A DNA stretch of 64,000 bases from the NCBI GenBank assembly GCA_029961685.1, contig JARWKL010000010.1:6524931-6588930 (forward strand). The letters run 5' to 3'. The position numbers and the translations under genes were made by a program. This document shows, one piece after another, positions 54,732 through 64,000 of the stretch. Numbering within the stretch: position 1 is the stretch's first letter; each line of letters opens with the position of its first letter. The notes under the pieces are model-generated. The model searched no databases. It saw only the letters and a program-made list of their open reading frames with translations, and was not told the DNA's origin. This stretch comes from Aristolochia californica. Lineage: Eukaryota > Streptophyta > Magnoliopsida > Piperales > Aristolochiaceae.

Positions 54732-56399
54732 TCTTGGCCCAGGTGGCATCTCAAGAGGAGGGTGAATTGAGTTCTTCAAATTAAAAATGTGTCACAGTAC
54801 ACGCACCCGGTCCTGGGTGTTATGGGACGCCCTGGTCCTGGTGGTCCTGAGCTAAGGGTTAAGTACCTATGTCTTCCGCTCCTAACAGGCCGGTCTTTTG
54901 GGTAGTATTGGCTAGGTGCTTAACATTTGGTATCAGAGCCGACCCTCAGTCGCGAGTTCGAATCCCCAGAGGAGCGCTTGGGAAAAAGAACGACCATGCG
55001 GAAGGGGCTGACCTGGAGAACTGCGAAGGGGCACTAGGAGTGGGGCAGCCAGATGAGTAGGCTAGTTACAAGTGAGCCGCCGTGGGCGTCGGCTCGCGAA
55101 GGGAGGGTGTGATGTCACAGTGCACGCACTTGGTCCTGGGTGTTATGGGATGGCCTGGTTCTGGTGGTCCTGGGCTAAGGGTTAAGTACCTATGTCTTCC
55201 GCTCCTAATAGGCCGATCTTTTGGTTAGTATTGGCTAGGTGCTTAACAAAATGATTTGTGCTTGTAATCAAAATATTATTCATAAAAATAATTCAATTTA
55301 AGCATAAGCATGCACACACCATAGGGACAAAAAGCTTTTTTGTTCTCGATGTTCCCCAAGAGGTAGCCATCTCCCAATAACCCTTGCTTGGTTAAATTTC
55401 CCCAATTACACTCTAATAGCTGGAAAAATACAAAGAGATTACGGGTCTCACTGGCCACGTGTAGCTCAATACATGATTTTTACACCAACCAATCTCTCCA
55501 AGAGATTGGTACTAGATTCTAGCTCTAGATATGCATTTCTATGTATATTAAGAGGTTCTAGATGAACATTTCTCAAATTCCTAAATGAAAAGGAAAAGTT
55601 TATACCCTTACTTGAAGAGATGCTTCTCCTTGAGAGTTTCATGCTACCTCCTCCTTGTAGCACGTTGTGGAATGATCAAGGAGCTTATACTATGATGCAC
55701 ACAAGGATGATTGAAAGAGAGAGAAGATTTTCAAAGGTATGACTCTCTTTCTTTCACTCTAAAGCACTTTTGGTGGGAATTTGAAAAGTAAAGATTTGTG
55801 GCTTGAGAATATGCCAATTAATACTCATTCACTTCTTGACTCATGGTTTGGTGGGGTATTTATAGCTTAGCCAACTCGAACTAGTTGTTAATTTCCCAGT
55901 GGTAAAAATCAGATTGTTGATTGATCGAACAATAGTAAGTGACTATGGTTGATCCATTACATTCAATGACTGATCGATCATGCAAATGTTAGATAAAAAT
56001 ATATGTCTTTGTAAAGAACGAGAATTTCTCTATAAATGCTTTAACATGTTTTTTAACTAATATGTTGATGATTCTAAACATGTCTATATGAAAATTAAAT
56101 CCTAAAGCTCTGATCTCACAAGTACTTAAGGACTAGGAGTTAGAATACTCTCTAACATAAATTGACTGAGTTTAACTATATGCCTTTATGCTTAAACACA
56201 AGTCTTCTTGTTGTCTTCTTCCTTGTGGATGCTTCTTCCAGAGTTGTTCTTCAATTTTGCTTGAGGTTTTTATTTTGGATTTGAAGCTTTAGACCTTGAG
56301 ATGCTCTAGAAAATTTAGTATCTAAAATACTAGATTTACAAGTTACAATTAAATTTTTTTATCATCAAAATCAATGTGGAAGTCAACCTGCGACCAACA
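54732..56399 (-). repeat. Long LTR (about 1.2 kb without the inserted TRIM)
   Basis: In sense it starts TGTTGGTCGCAGGTTGAC, followed by TTGATGATAA, as usual for SIRE-type copia LTRs. It ends CTGGGCCAAGA next to the primer site. It contains TGATCGATCA-type motifs and a 459-bp TRIM at 54790-55248. It follows the reverse transcriptase of the neighbouring element (56400 onward) without RNase H between them. Confidence 0.8.
54790..55248 (+). mobile_element. TRIM (miniature LTR retrotransposon, 459 bp)
   Basis: Two 136-bp LTRs (54790-54925 and 55113-55248) start TGTCACAG and end GTGCTTAACA and differ at about ten positions. The primer site TGGTATCAGAGCC lies at 54928-54940 and the purine tract GAAGGGAGGGTGTGA at 55098-55112. 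The perfect target duplication AAATG flanks the element (54785-54789 and 55249-55253). The 187-bp interior cannot encode a protein. Confidence 0.95.
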
Positions 56400-57010
56400 C
56401 TTAGTGCATTTGGACTGATTTATAAACGTGTCATTTTCAATTTGCATTACTTGAAGTTAAAGGAAGAATGTGAGTTCAACCATTAAACTCATTTCAAACT
56501 CATTCTTCATTACACTAATAAATTGTTGACAATGAGAGGGGATTGTATCACCAAATATGATATCATCCCCATAGATTTGACCGATAATCAAGTTTTAATC
56601 ATGGTTATTTGTGAATATTGTCTTATCTATGTTTCCTCTCTTATAACCATTATTTTCTAAGAATTCTAATCTTTCACACCATGCTCTTGGAGCTTGCTTT
56701 AACTATATAATGCTTTATGCAATTTCTAAACATGGTCATGCTTACTCACATCTTTCAATCCTTAAGTTTGTTCAATATATACCTCTTCTTGTATGTACCC
56801 ATTTAAAAATGCACTATTTACATCTATTTGGTACAATTTCAATATCATGTGACAAGCATCGACTAGGAGGATTCGAATTGCTTCTAGTCTTGCCACATAG
56901 ATTTTGAAATTTTTTTTGCCTTCTTCTTGGTTATATCCATTGGTAACTAACCTAGATTTGTTTCTCACCACTTGAATTTCTTCATTCGCTTTATTCCTTA
57001 GGACCCATTT
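56400..57010 (-). pseudogene. Copia reverse transcriptase, 3'-truncated
   Basis: It reads VRNKSRLVTNGYNQEEGKKN, LEAIRILLVDACHMILKLYQ and IDVNSAFLNGYIQEEVYIEQ, then in other frames APRAWYERLE and GQIYGDDIIFGD (YGDD keeps both aspartates). It is cut after NQSKCTK at 56400; RNase H is missing. Confidence 0.85.
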
Positions 57011-57239
57011 CGTTCCAATGACTTGGTGGTCTAGGTACTAGAGTCCAAACTTTGTTTCTTTTTCACCTTTGACAAAGCATTTGGGCTCTATTTGAGAAAC
57101 GAGTGCACTATTTGCCAAAGTCTCGTGAGTTGCTATTCTAATTAAAAATTTTCCTAGAGGGTCACCAATGATTTATTCTAGAGGATGATTAGCCATGAAC
57201 TTATAGTTCTTTGGCTCCATAGGTGGCTCTTCTTGGTTA

Positions 57240-58320
57240 TTCAGGTTAATTGGGTTCTCATCAATATTTTGATCTTGAGTTTGAGATCTCGGGGATGATT
57301 CGAAGGGGTTTCCTTCTTCATCATCAGAATTTGGAGTTGGAGAAGGATTGGCGAATCGAATTTGTCAAACTCAAGATGAACTGACTCCTCTACTCTGATA
57401 GATGTCTTATTATAAACTATGTAAGCCTTGCTATGAGAAGAATAACCCAAGAAAATTCCTAAATCAGATCTAGAATCAAATTTCCCTAATATTTGCTTTG
57501 CTTCTTTCAATTTGAATACTTCACATCCAAAGATTCTGAAATCTGAAATGTTGGGAAGAGTGCCTGTACACAACTCTTATGGAGTTTTTTTTGAGAAGTG
57601 GTCTTATGCTAAGCCGATTAATGATATAGCATGTGGTGTTTACAGCTTCGGCCCAAAACCTATGTGAAATGTTGTATGCATAAAGCCTAGCTCTAGCCAT
57701 TTCAATTAAAGTTCAATTTCTTATCTCAACCACACCATTTTGTTGAGTTCATGGAGCTAAGAATCTTTCATCTATATGATGCTTTGTGCAATATTCCATG
57801 AAATGTGCATTTTGAAATTCTTATCCATGATCACTTCTAATTTTGACAATGATATAGTTTTTCTCTTTTTGAATTTTTTAACTTAGTTTAGTGAAGGTGG
57901 GAAAAACATCATCCTTATGAGCTAGGAAATCTTTCCATGTGAACCTTGAATAGTCATCTACAGTGAGGTGAGATACTTCCTGTTTACGCATAAGGTTTGA
58001 GTAGGTCCAACTAAGTCCATGTGGATTAATTAAAGATGATGAGAGGTTGAAACTTTGTTTTTAGATTTGAAAGAAGTTTTGTGTTGCTTTCCAAGTTGGC
58101 AAGCATCACAGGGTCTCTCTCTTACAAAATTTTTATCCAGTAGTCCTCTCACTAGGTTCTTTTTAACTAATTTGTTCAACTAATCTATTCCTATATGTCC
58201 AAGTCTCTCGTGTTAGTACCAAGATTCATCAAAATTTTCCCCCAAACAAATGGCATTAGTTGAAGGGAAATTAACTATGTTAACTACATAGAAATTCCTA
58301 TTTCTTTTTCCTTCTAGAAC
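57240..58320 (-). pseudogene. Copia integrase
   Basis: The core (57700-58200) is broken by many stops. Recognisable are the zinc-motif end with QHKTSFKSK-like sequence and the NGVVEIRN-like segment near 57735. The C-terminal part at 57573-57241 is well kept: PNISDFRIFGCEVFKLKEA, LGKFDSRSDLGIFLGYSSHS and KAYIVYNKTSIRVEESVHLE. Confidence 0.8.
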
Positions 58321-58329
58321 TAGTTCATC

Positions 58330-58640
58330 GTTTTAGTTCTTTAGTAAGCATTTGTCCTTTTAAAATGAAACTTTGTTTCCCATTTCACAGAATTGATTAA
58401 TGCTAAGTAAGTCATGCATCAACCCTTCTACATAATACACATAGGATATGAAAGAGGTTGAGGTGCTGATTTTATCAATTCCTTTTATGGTACCTTTGTT
58501 ATTGTCTCCAAAAGTCACAAAACCTCCGTCTTTGGGATTGAGTTCAACAAACTTCTTCTTATCAATGGTCATGTGCCTCAAGCAACTGCTATCCAAAATC
58601 GAAATATTTTTTGGTGATTGGCTCAGAGACAAACCTCTTC
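58330..58640 (-). pseudogene. Copia protease region
   Basis: It reads ILDSSCLRHMTIDKKKFVEL, then DGGFVTFGDNNKGTIKGIDK and GLMHDLLSINQFCEMGNKVS. The protease triad D-S-G is D-S-S here, which would inactivate it. The stretch leads into the GAG-pre-integrase region. Confidence 0.85.
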
Positions 58641-58746
58641 GAAAGTGGTAGACTCATCATCATTGTTTTCAACTGCCATGAGTCCAACATAGTTTTCTTC
58701 TTCTTTCAAGTGGGTTGATTCTTCATCTATAACATCCCAAGTTGAG

Positions 58747-59205
58747 ATCAAGCTGAGTAAAAGCATGATTAAACAACATGATTAAAAGTATGATTGAAGC
58801 ATCATTAAAAGCATGACTACAAACATGGTTAAAGACAAAATAAAACTAGACCAAACTGGAATGGACCAGGCCCAAAGGTGCACCCCCACCCCCCACTCCC
58901 ACATGCCTGATGTATCTCCCGCCTTTCCCAATGAAAAAAACACAAAACAAAAATCGGGGTGATGATTGCACTAGAGGTGGTGGAGATGATGACAACAGAG
59001 GTAATGTGGTGGTGACTGTAGTAAAGAGGAAGAGAAGGAAATGATGGAGAAAGGGGGAAAGGGGGGAAGAGACAAGCACGTGGCCCAAGGTGCTGATAGC
59101 TGGAAACCCATGGTGGGGCGGGGGGAATTCGAGGAGAAAAGGGAGGGAAACTAAAAGGGAAGAAGTGGGAATGAAAAAAAAAAGAGAAAAAAGCAAGAAG
59201 AGGAT
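58747..59205 (+). repeat. Left copy of a direct repeat of about 470 bp (second copy at 63520)
   Basis: It begins with AAGCATGATTAAACAACATG motifs and includes CAAACTGGAATGGACCAGGC, CTGATGTATCTCCC, TCGGGGTGATGA, AGTAAAGAGGAAGAGAAGGA, AGCACGTGGCCCAAG and AGGAGAAAAGGGAGGGAAA. It is purine-rich and non-coding. The family is not recognised. Confidence 0.85.
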
Positions 59206-59330
59206 GGGAAAAAAGTAAAAAATAAGTAAAAGATAAAAATAAAAATAAAAATATTAAATATTAAATAATTAAATAATACATATAAAAATAAGATAGTTGA
59301 GAAATATCTCAAAAATGGCACGGAAGGATC
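59206..59330. other. A-rich junction
   Basis: AAAAATA and AAATATTAAATA runs lie between the repeat copy and the pararetrovirus fragment. Confidence 0.4.
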
Positions 59331-60310
59331 AACTAGAAGAAATTGATGATGAAGATGATCCCTTAATAAAACAAGAATTAATTGAGAATGACACATAAAA
59401 ATTCATGTAGTAATATATGAAGATTATATACTTAATAATTTACTAGTCTTACTGGATAGTGGTGCAGATCTTAACTGTGTTCTGGAAGGATTAATTCCCA
59501 CAAAAAATTTCGAGAAAACATTTTGTTGTCTCCATAATGCCTGTGGATTGAGACTGAATGTAAATTATTAATTAAATAATGTTGTATTTTGCAGCGATGA
59601 AAATTACTTAGTTGTGGACTTCTTACTTGTTAAGAATTTATCTCAATAGGTTCTAGGGACTCCTTTCCTTAGAAAAATCATGCATATTACAGGCATCACC
59701 AGCAGAGGAATAGAAGGACATATTAAAGATGTTCCAATATTCTTCCCTTTTGAATCTGGTCCTGAGACTAGTTTCTTCATTGAACTCAAAATTATATCAT
59801 TTCGAAAAGAAAAGCAAATCAATTATTTACAAGAAGAAATGTGTTATCTGTCAATTGAACAAAGGTTAACATCTTCTAAGATTAAAGATTAGATAGAATT
59901 AATAAAAAATAGTTTACTTCTGAAATTTTTAGTGATAATTCCTACTGGTTTTTGGAAGGGAAAGAAACATATTGTTTCTTTACCATATGTTGACAAGTTT
60001 GATGAAAAAATATTCCGACTAAAGCTCGACCAAGTGAAATGAAGAAGTAGTATCTACAAACAAGAAATTACAATCTCGTTAGAAAAAGGATTAATTAGAA
60101 AATCCTATTCTCCTTGGAATTATACATATTTTTATGATAATAAAAATGCTGAACAAGAAAGAGGAATTCCTTGTTTAAAGGTAAATTATAAACCACTTAA
60201 TGACTCTCTTAAAGAGATTAGATATCCTATCCCCAATAAAAAGGATCTTTTAGACAGATTGTATTCTGTAAAAATGACGAAGAACTTTCAATATAACAAC
60301 AACTTCATTG
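59331..60310 (+). pseudogene. Endogenous caulimovirid fragment: protease and N-terminal part of reverse transcriptase
   Basis: On the plus strand an aspartic protease site LLDSGADLNC (about 59446-59475) is followed by the link region and by the start of reverse transcriptase. The landmarks there are KARPSE, IRKSYSPWN, RGIPCLKVNYKPLND and RYPIPNKKDLLDRLYS. The pattern KARP...SPW...NYKPLN...RYPIPNK is typical of plant pararetroviruses of the petuvirus/florendovirus side and differs from copia and gypsy. Stops occur, for example at 59548, 59650, 59890 and 60040. The frame ends near 60310, before the catalytic YxDD. It is a broken genomic relic without infective capacity. Confidence 0.85.
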
Positions 60311-60780
60311 CAACATCGATTACAAAAGGAAAGAAAAGAAAGAAAGACTTACAATTAGAGAAACCTTGAAGCAACCTTGGAGACAACTTCTGCTTTTTCA
60401 AATGATGCCTAAACACACAAAGTGGTTCCCTATTTATAGCTTTTGGAACCTAGATTTTTAAGAAGACATTACATTGATTTCAACTTCTTTTGAAATTCAT
60501 CGAAGAAATTTTGACGCGCATCTTCCATTATTGCAGACACTGTGGTGGCGACTGCTAATGTGTTTTCTATTATTGTAGACATTGTGGTGGCGGTTGATGT
60601 CGATGTTGCAATACTGTAGTTGATGTGACCTGCCAGGTTATACCGTAGCTGATGTGATCTGCCGATAAATGAGATTTTTCTTTTGATGTGAAGTAGTAAA
60701 ATTTTTCTTTCTTTAAGTCATCAATTTGATGGTCTAGCTTTTTTATTGTGGTGATCTGACTATATGGCATTTAGATTTAT
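60311..60780 (-). other. Pararetrovirus intergenic (promoter/leader) region, inverted relative to 59331-60310
   Basis: The minus strand carries TATAAATAGGG at 60438-60428, a strong TATA box in the form used by caulimovirid promoters. It is followed by about 120 bp of leader that stops at the inversion point near 60310. Repeated GTGGTGGCG(G/A) motifs lie at 60540-60600. Confidence 0.55.
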
Positions 60781-62890
60781 TTGCCATTATAATCAAAAGA
60801 TGCTTCTTTTATGACCCTGATTGGCCAATTGTCAACTGTTTTTTTGTAGCGTTCTTCCATTATGAGTCTAGTGATTTGACACCTTTGTTGTTTTCCCTGA
60901 AGATTAGGGAGTCCTATTGTATGCATCCTAGTTTTGATTCTTTTCCTTCTCTTAACAATTTCACAAGATTCAAAAATAGATGTCTTGTTCTTGTATCAAG
61001 ACTGAGATAAGCATTAATCATTGGATTGGAGATCTGATAATCGTTCTACTTGTTCATCTGTAAGAAATTATTTTTTTCTTAGTTCTTAATTGAACTTTGT
61101 GAATCATGGCCTCCCAGTAGTCACCAAGAGATGCATCATGGTCTTCAGGTTGTGATTCTGGATTGAAACCCACTTCTTCTTCCTGATTACCATCTTGACT
61201 GCCTTCCTTGGAGGACTCATGGGCAGAGATTGACATATTGTCATCTTTAGAATTTTTATTTAATTCTGATAAAAAAAATCTCTTCAATAGAGTCAAGAGC
61301 TTTGATGAGTAGCTCTTCTGAAGATATGTTAGGAAAATTTTCTTTTAATTGCTTTTTGATAATATCGAAGGGTAACATCTTTGTCGGAGGCTCCACATAT
61401 TGAGGAGTTAAATTTTTATATTTGAGAATTACAACCTTAATTTCTGTAATCTTTTCTTCCATGGTTAAAGTGGCAAATTTACCCCGCATACGTACATGGA
61501 AATTACGCTGCAAGATTGGCAACTATAGTTCATTGAAAGCAATTTTCAAATTCTATTTTCATATCCAGGAAAGAGAAATTTCTAGAAAGAAAAGGAATGT
61601 ATCCGATCCTTTCTCCAAATTCTGGACATCCTTAATATTAGGATGAATGGCCCGCCATTGACCATATAAATCCTAAATGGGGTGGGGGGAGGGTGGTTCT
61701 GGTAGAATAGAGATTGGAGGCTCCAATTTAGCCCACCATTTTTATACCCTTAAAGGAATAGGTATTTTATTTTGTAGGTGGTTCTTAATTTCAGCACCAA
61801 GTGCAATAAACCAGGTATGTTTATGCGTAGGATTTTGGTAATAAAACATATTGGACCATGCATTAACATAATCCGAGTAATTGTACCCCTTATTATTAGG
61901 AGCAATTTCTTCCTCTGAAAGATTATGCTTGCCCTATATCATCTGAGAGATAAAGTTGGTTATTGTGCAGCTACTATAGGAAATTGGACTGTCCATTTTG
62001 TTAATATTGGACAGAGTGTGATGTTTGGTCATAGATTGGTTATGAGCTCATATTGCCTCATAATCAAACCATGATTTGTGGTTGGTTATTGGGAGGAAGG
62101 ATTCTCTTAACCACTAGGAACATATTTTCCAAGGATCAGCAATCACAAGTATATCCTCGCGATTGATGACCAAAATTTCTTCAGTAATTGGAAGGGTTGT
62201 AAAAATGGGGTTTGCTAGAACGACATCCTTCATTGACTTTGAGGATGCTTTAGAAACTTTATTTTTCCCTTTATTTATCCCTTTATTGGGTTTGGACCTG
62301 CCACAACATATTCCTCCTCTAACAGAGTGAGGACATCCCATGTAAGGAAAATGTGACATTTTGCTATCCCTGAAAGAATTCACAAGTGAGAAAATTAGGT
62401 AGAGAGTTATTTTCTCCCTTGATATATTTGATATCAAAATCAAAGGCACTTAATTCCGCCTGTCATTGTGCAAATATTTGTTTTGATGCCAAAATTTTTA
62501 TATCTTTTTTAAGAATTTGTTTGGCTGCAGAACAATCTACTCTTAGAAGGAAGTGTTGATTAAGTAGATCGTCCTGAAATTTACCAATACATTTAACAAT
62601 AGCAAAAATTTCCTGCTTTTCAATTGAATAGTTCAATTGCCCATGTTTCCAAAGGCCAAAATTAAATCGTTCCAATTCTTCTTTATTAGATTTTGGATTT
62701 AATTGTTTAAAGATCCCCCATATCCAATATGCGAGGCATCAATTTCAACAACCTTCTTCCATTGAGGGTTGACCAAGGTAAGACAAGTTAACTATCTAAT
62801 TTGAGCTTTAATTTTTTGGATGGCCATAATATGGTTTATTGTCCAAGGAGCAGGGTTCTTTTGTATTCTTTCATTGGGAAAATATTTTTC
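60781..62890 (-). pseudogene. Endogenous caulimovirid fragment: end of reverse transcriptase, RNase H and downstream ORF region
   Basis: In minus-strand sense the relic starts near 62890 with the end of the reverse transcriptase connection (VEIDASHIGYGG, 62760-62720). RNase H follows: GQLNYSIEKQEIFAIVKCIG, NQHFLLRVDCSAAKQIL and KQIFAQ, with the Glu and Asp residues of the fold. The end of the polyprotein is at about 62360. A long, frameshifted 3' region follows, with readable pieces at 62114-62449, 61256-61522 and 61054-61296, the last one acidic and polar. Their exact roles are not certain. Many stops are present. It is separated from the protease part by inversion, so the viral unit is not contiguous. 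Confidence 0.8.
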
Positions 62891-62989
62891 CCATCTTTTT
62901 AATTTGATTATCTTCTTTCAAAATGAATAAATAGAGAATATGGGCAAAAGGTGAAGAATGAAGAAAAGGAAAAAATAAAAGGGGGGAAA

Positions 62990-63287
62990 ACTTCTCCTAG
63001 TGAATTTCATAATTCACTCTTACATTTGTGACTAACTTTTGACATATGACTTTTACACTTGAACTCTAGGATTCTCATTGTCTTCTTCTTTGTGGGTGCT
63101 TCTTCAAGAGACGTCCATCAATGTTGCTTAAAATCTTGAGTAGGCTTGATTGTTTTGAAGCTTTTGAAATTGAGATGCATTGACTCTTGAAGGTAAAGTA
63201 TCTGAAATACTTAGTTTTGCAAGTTGCTAGATCTATTAAGTTTTGTTATCATCAAAAGTAATAAGGGAGTCAACATATGGTCAACAC
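62990..63287 (-). repeat. Partial SIRE-like LTR
   Basis: In sense it starts TGTTGACCATATGTTGACTC and continues with TTTTGATGATAACAAAACTT and GATGCATTGA-type motifs, collinear with the LTR start at 56399. It is cut near 62990, next to the pararetrovirus fragment. Confidence 0.75.
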
Positions 63288-63519
63288 TCAATTCACGCCC
63301 CCCATCCCTTGAGAAGCCTCTTGGGCCGACACAAATTTATCTGAATGCTCTACCCTCATTCGACCACCCAACCTAGTAAACGATTATAATACAATTCATA
63401 CAACGGTCCCATCATATCCCCCCTCCTTCATGATGAGTTTTTTTCTCCTGGCTACATGAAAAACATTTTATAGCACTTCGATGTCTCAAGCAACATAATT
63501 AAAAATCATAACAGAACAT
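63288..63519. other. Short spacer, unassigned
   Basis: CCTACTCTT/CCACCCAACCTAG-like and TTTTATAGCACTTCG motifs resemble parts of the 395-bp units at 45531-47035, but the match is too weak to annotate. Confidence 0.3.
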
Positions 63520-64000
63520 AAGCATAATTAAACATGAGTAAAAGTATATTTAAACAACATGATTAAAAGTACAATTAAAGCATGATTAATAACATGGTTA
63601 AAGATAAAATTAAACTAGATCAAACTGGAATGGACTAGACCCAATGGAGCAGCCCCCCTCTCTTCTCTCACCTGACGTATCTCCCCCCATTCCCAGTGGA
63701 AAAAAAAAAACAAAAAATTGGGGTGATGAATGCAAAGGAGGCGGTGGAGGCAATGATAGTGGAGGCAATGGTAATGACTGGAGTAAAGAGGAAGAGAAGG
63801 AAGGAAATGAGGCAGCAAAGGGGGAGAGGGGGAAAGGATGAGCACGTGGCCCAAGCTGCCGACAACTAGAAACCTAGGGTGGGGCAGGGGAAATCGAGGA
63901 GAAAAGGAAGGAAAGTAAAAGGGGAGAAGACGGAAGAGGATTAGAAAAAGGGAAAAGGTGAAAAAAAGAGAAAAAGGAGTAAAAGAGAAAAAGGAGAAAA
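63520..64000 (+). repeat. Right copy of the direct repeat of about 470 bp (runs off the window)
   Basis: It is collinear with 58747-59205 through CAAACTGGAATGGACTAGAC, ACGTATCTCCCCCCATTCCC, TTGGGGTGATGAATGC, GAGCACGTGGCCCAAGC and GAGGAGAAAAGGAAGGAAAG. Confidence 0.85.

Larger units (their letters stand above)
52194..56399 (-). mobile_element. SIRE/Maximus-like copia element, internally deleted
   Basis: In minus-strand sense a long 5' LTR (56399-54732) is followed by a primer site (TGATATCAGAGC, 54729-54718), gag, and then directly reverse transcriptase and RNase H; protease, integrase and the start of reverse transcriptase are deleted. No 3' LTR is seen before Mutator-like element 2. Confidence 0.8.
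56400..58746 (-). mobile_element. Second SIRE-like copia body: protease, integrase, reverse transcriptase
   Basis: In minus-strand sense: end of gag (58746-58640), protease, integrase, reverse transcriptase, stopping abruptly at 56400 within the part just after YxDD, where the long LTR begins. Gag upstream is cut at 58746 by an unrelated repeat. Confidence 0.85.

Noticed and set aside
54940..54985. A tRNA B box (GTTCGAATCCCC) at the TRIM primer site
   Set aside because: It lies inside the TRIM interior directly after the primer site, without a matching A box or cloverleaf.
58846..59196. Minus-strand frame of 116 codons, with a similar one at 63615-63865
   Set aside because: They lie in the purine-rich 470-bp direct repeat and reflect its composition; the two copies do not conserve a frame.

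Overview
This window is nuclear DNA of a flowering plant. It is AT-rich and gene-poor, with spliced genes, many Ty1/copia and Ty3/gypsy retroelements primed by initiator tRNA-Met, Mutator-like, PIF/Harbinger and hAT DNA transposons, and an endogenous pararetrovirus fragment. The species cannot be fixed from sequence alone; the composition and repeat families look more like a dicot or basal angiosperm than a grass.

Only two host genes can be modelled with confidence. (1) The 5' end of a PRT6-type E3 ubiquitin ligase (N-recognin with a UBR box) lies on the minus strand at 3411-5029. Its two exons splice cleanly, and the rest of the gene is not found in the 3.4 kb before the left edge. (2) A complete four-exon gene on the plus strand at 24873-26672 encodes a 200-residue single-RRM protein of the SF3B4/SAP49-like type. 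A processed-looking eIF4A N-terminal pseudogene lies at 7208-7470.

Layout from the left: a Ty3/gypsy 5' end (1-1166) that cut into a LINE tail (1167-1870); PRT6 (3411-5029); a MITE-like block and the eIF4A pseudogene (6.7-7.5 kb); two members of one non-autonomous LTR family in opposite orientation (8237-10949 minus, 12485-15260 plus) with further fragments at 7634 and 28180; a decayed copia gag and long LTR (15.4-18 kb); an element of about 5.5 kb with inverted terminal arms (19063-24565) that contains a copia scrap, a long perfect-looking hairpin and a SINE; the RRM gene, whose upstream region is built from one of those arms; a PIF/Harbinger transposon fused to a 5'-truncated hAT element (28.7-32.5 kb); a nearly whole copia element (32974-38366, minus); a second copia element (38722-42.9 kb, plus) with a solo LTR inside its pol; a third copia element split by a 4.45 kb Mutator-like element (43612-48065); a second Mutator-like element of the same family (50941-52184); two SIRE/Maximus-like copia bodies around one long LTR that itself carries a TRIM (52.2-58.7 kb); and an endogenous caulimovirid fragment rearranged head-to-head (59.3-62.9 kb), flanked by a direct repeat of about 470 bp.

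All mobile-element reading frames carry stops, frameshifts, deletions or lost catalytic residues, so nothing here is likely autonomous now. The window is best read as a nested transposon record whose order can be partly reconstructed from target site duplications. The most interesting signals are the transposon-derived tandem G-box block upstream of the RRM gene, the internally repetitive Mutator-like family, the non-coding LTR family, and the rearranged pararetrovirus. No new defence or gene-cluster system was seen.
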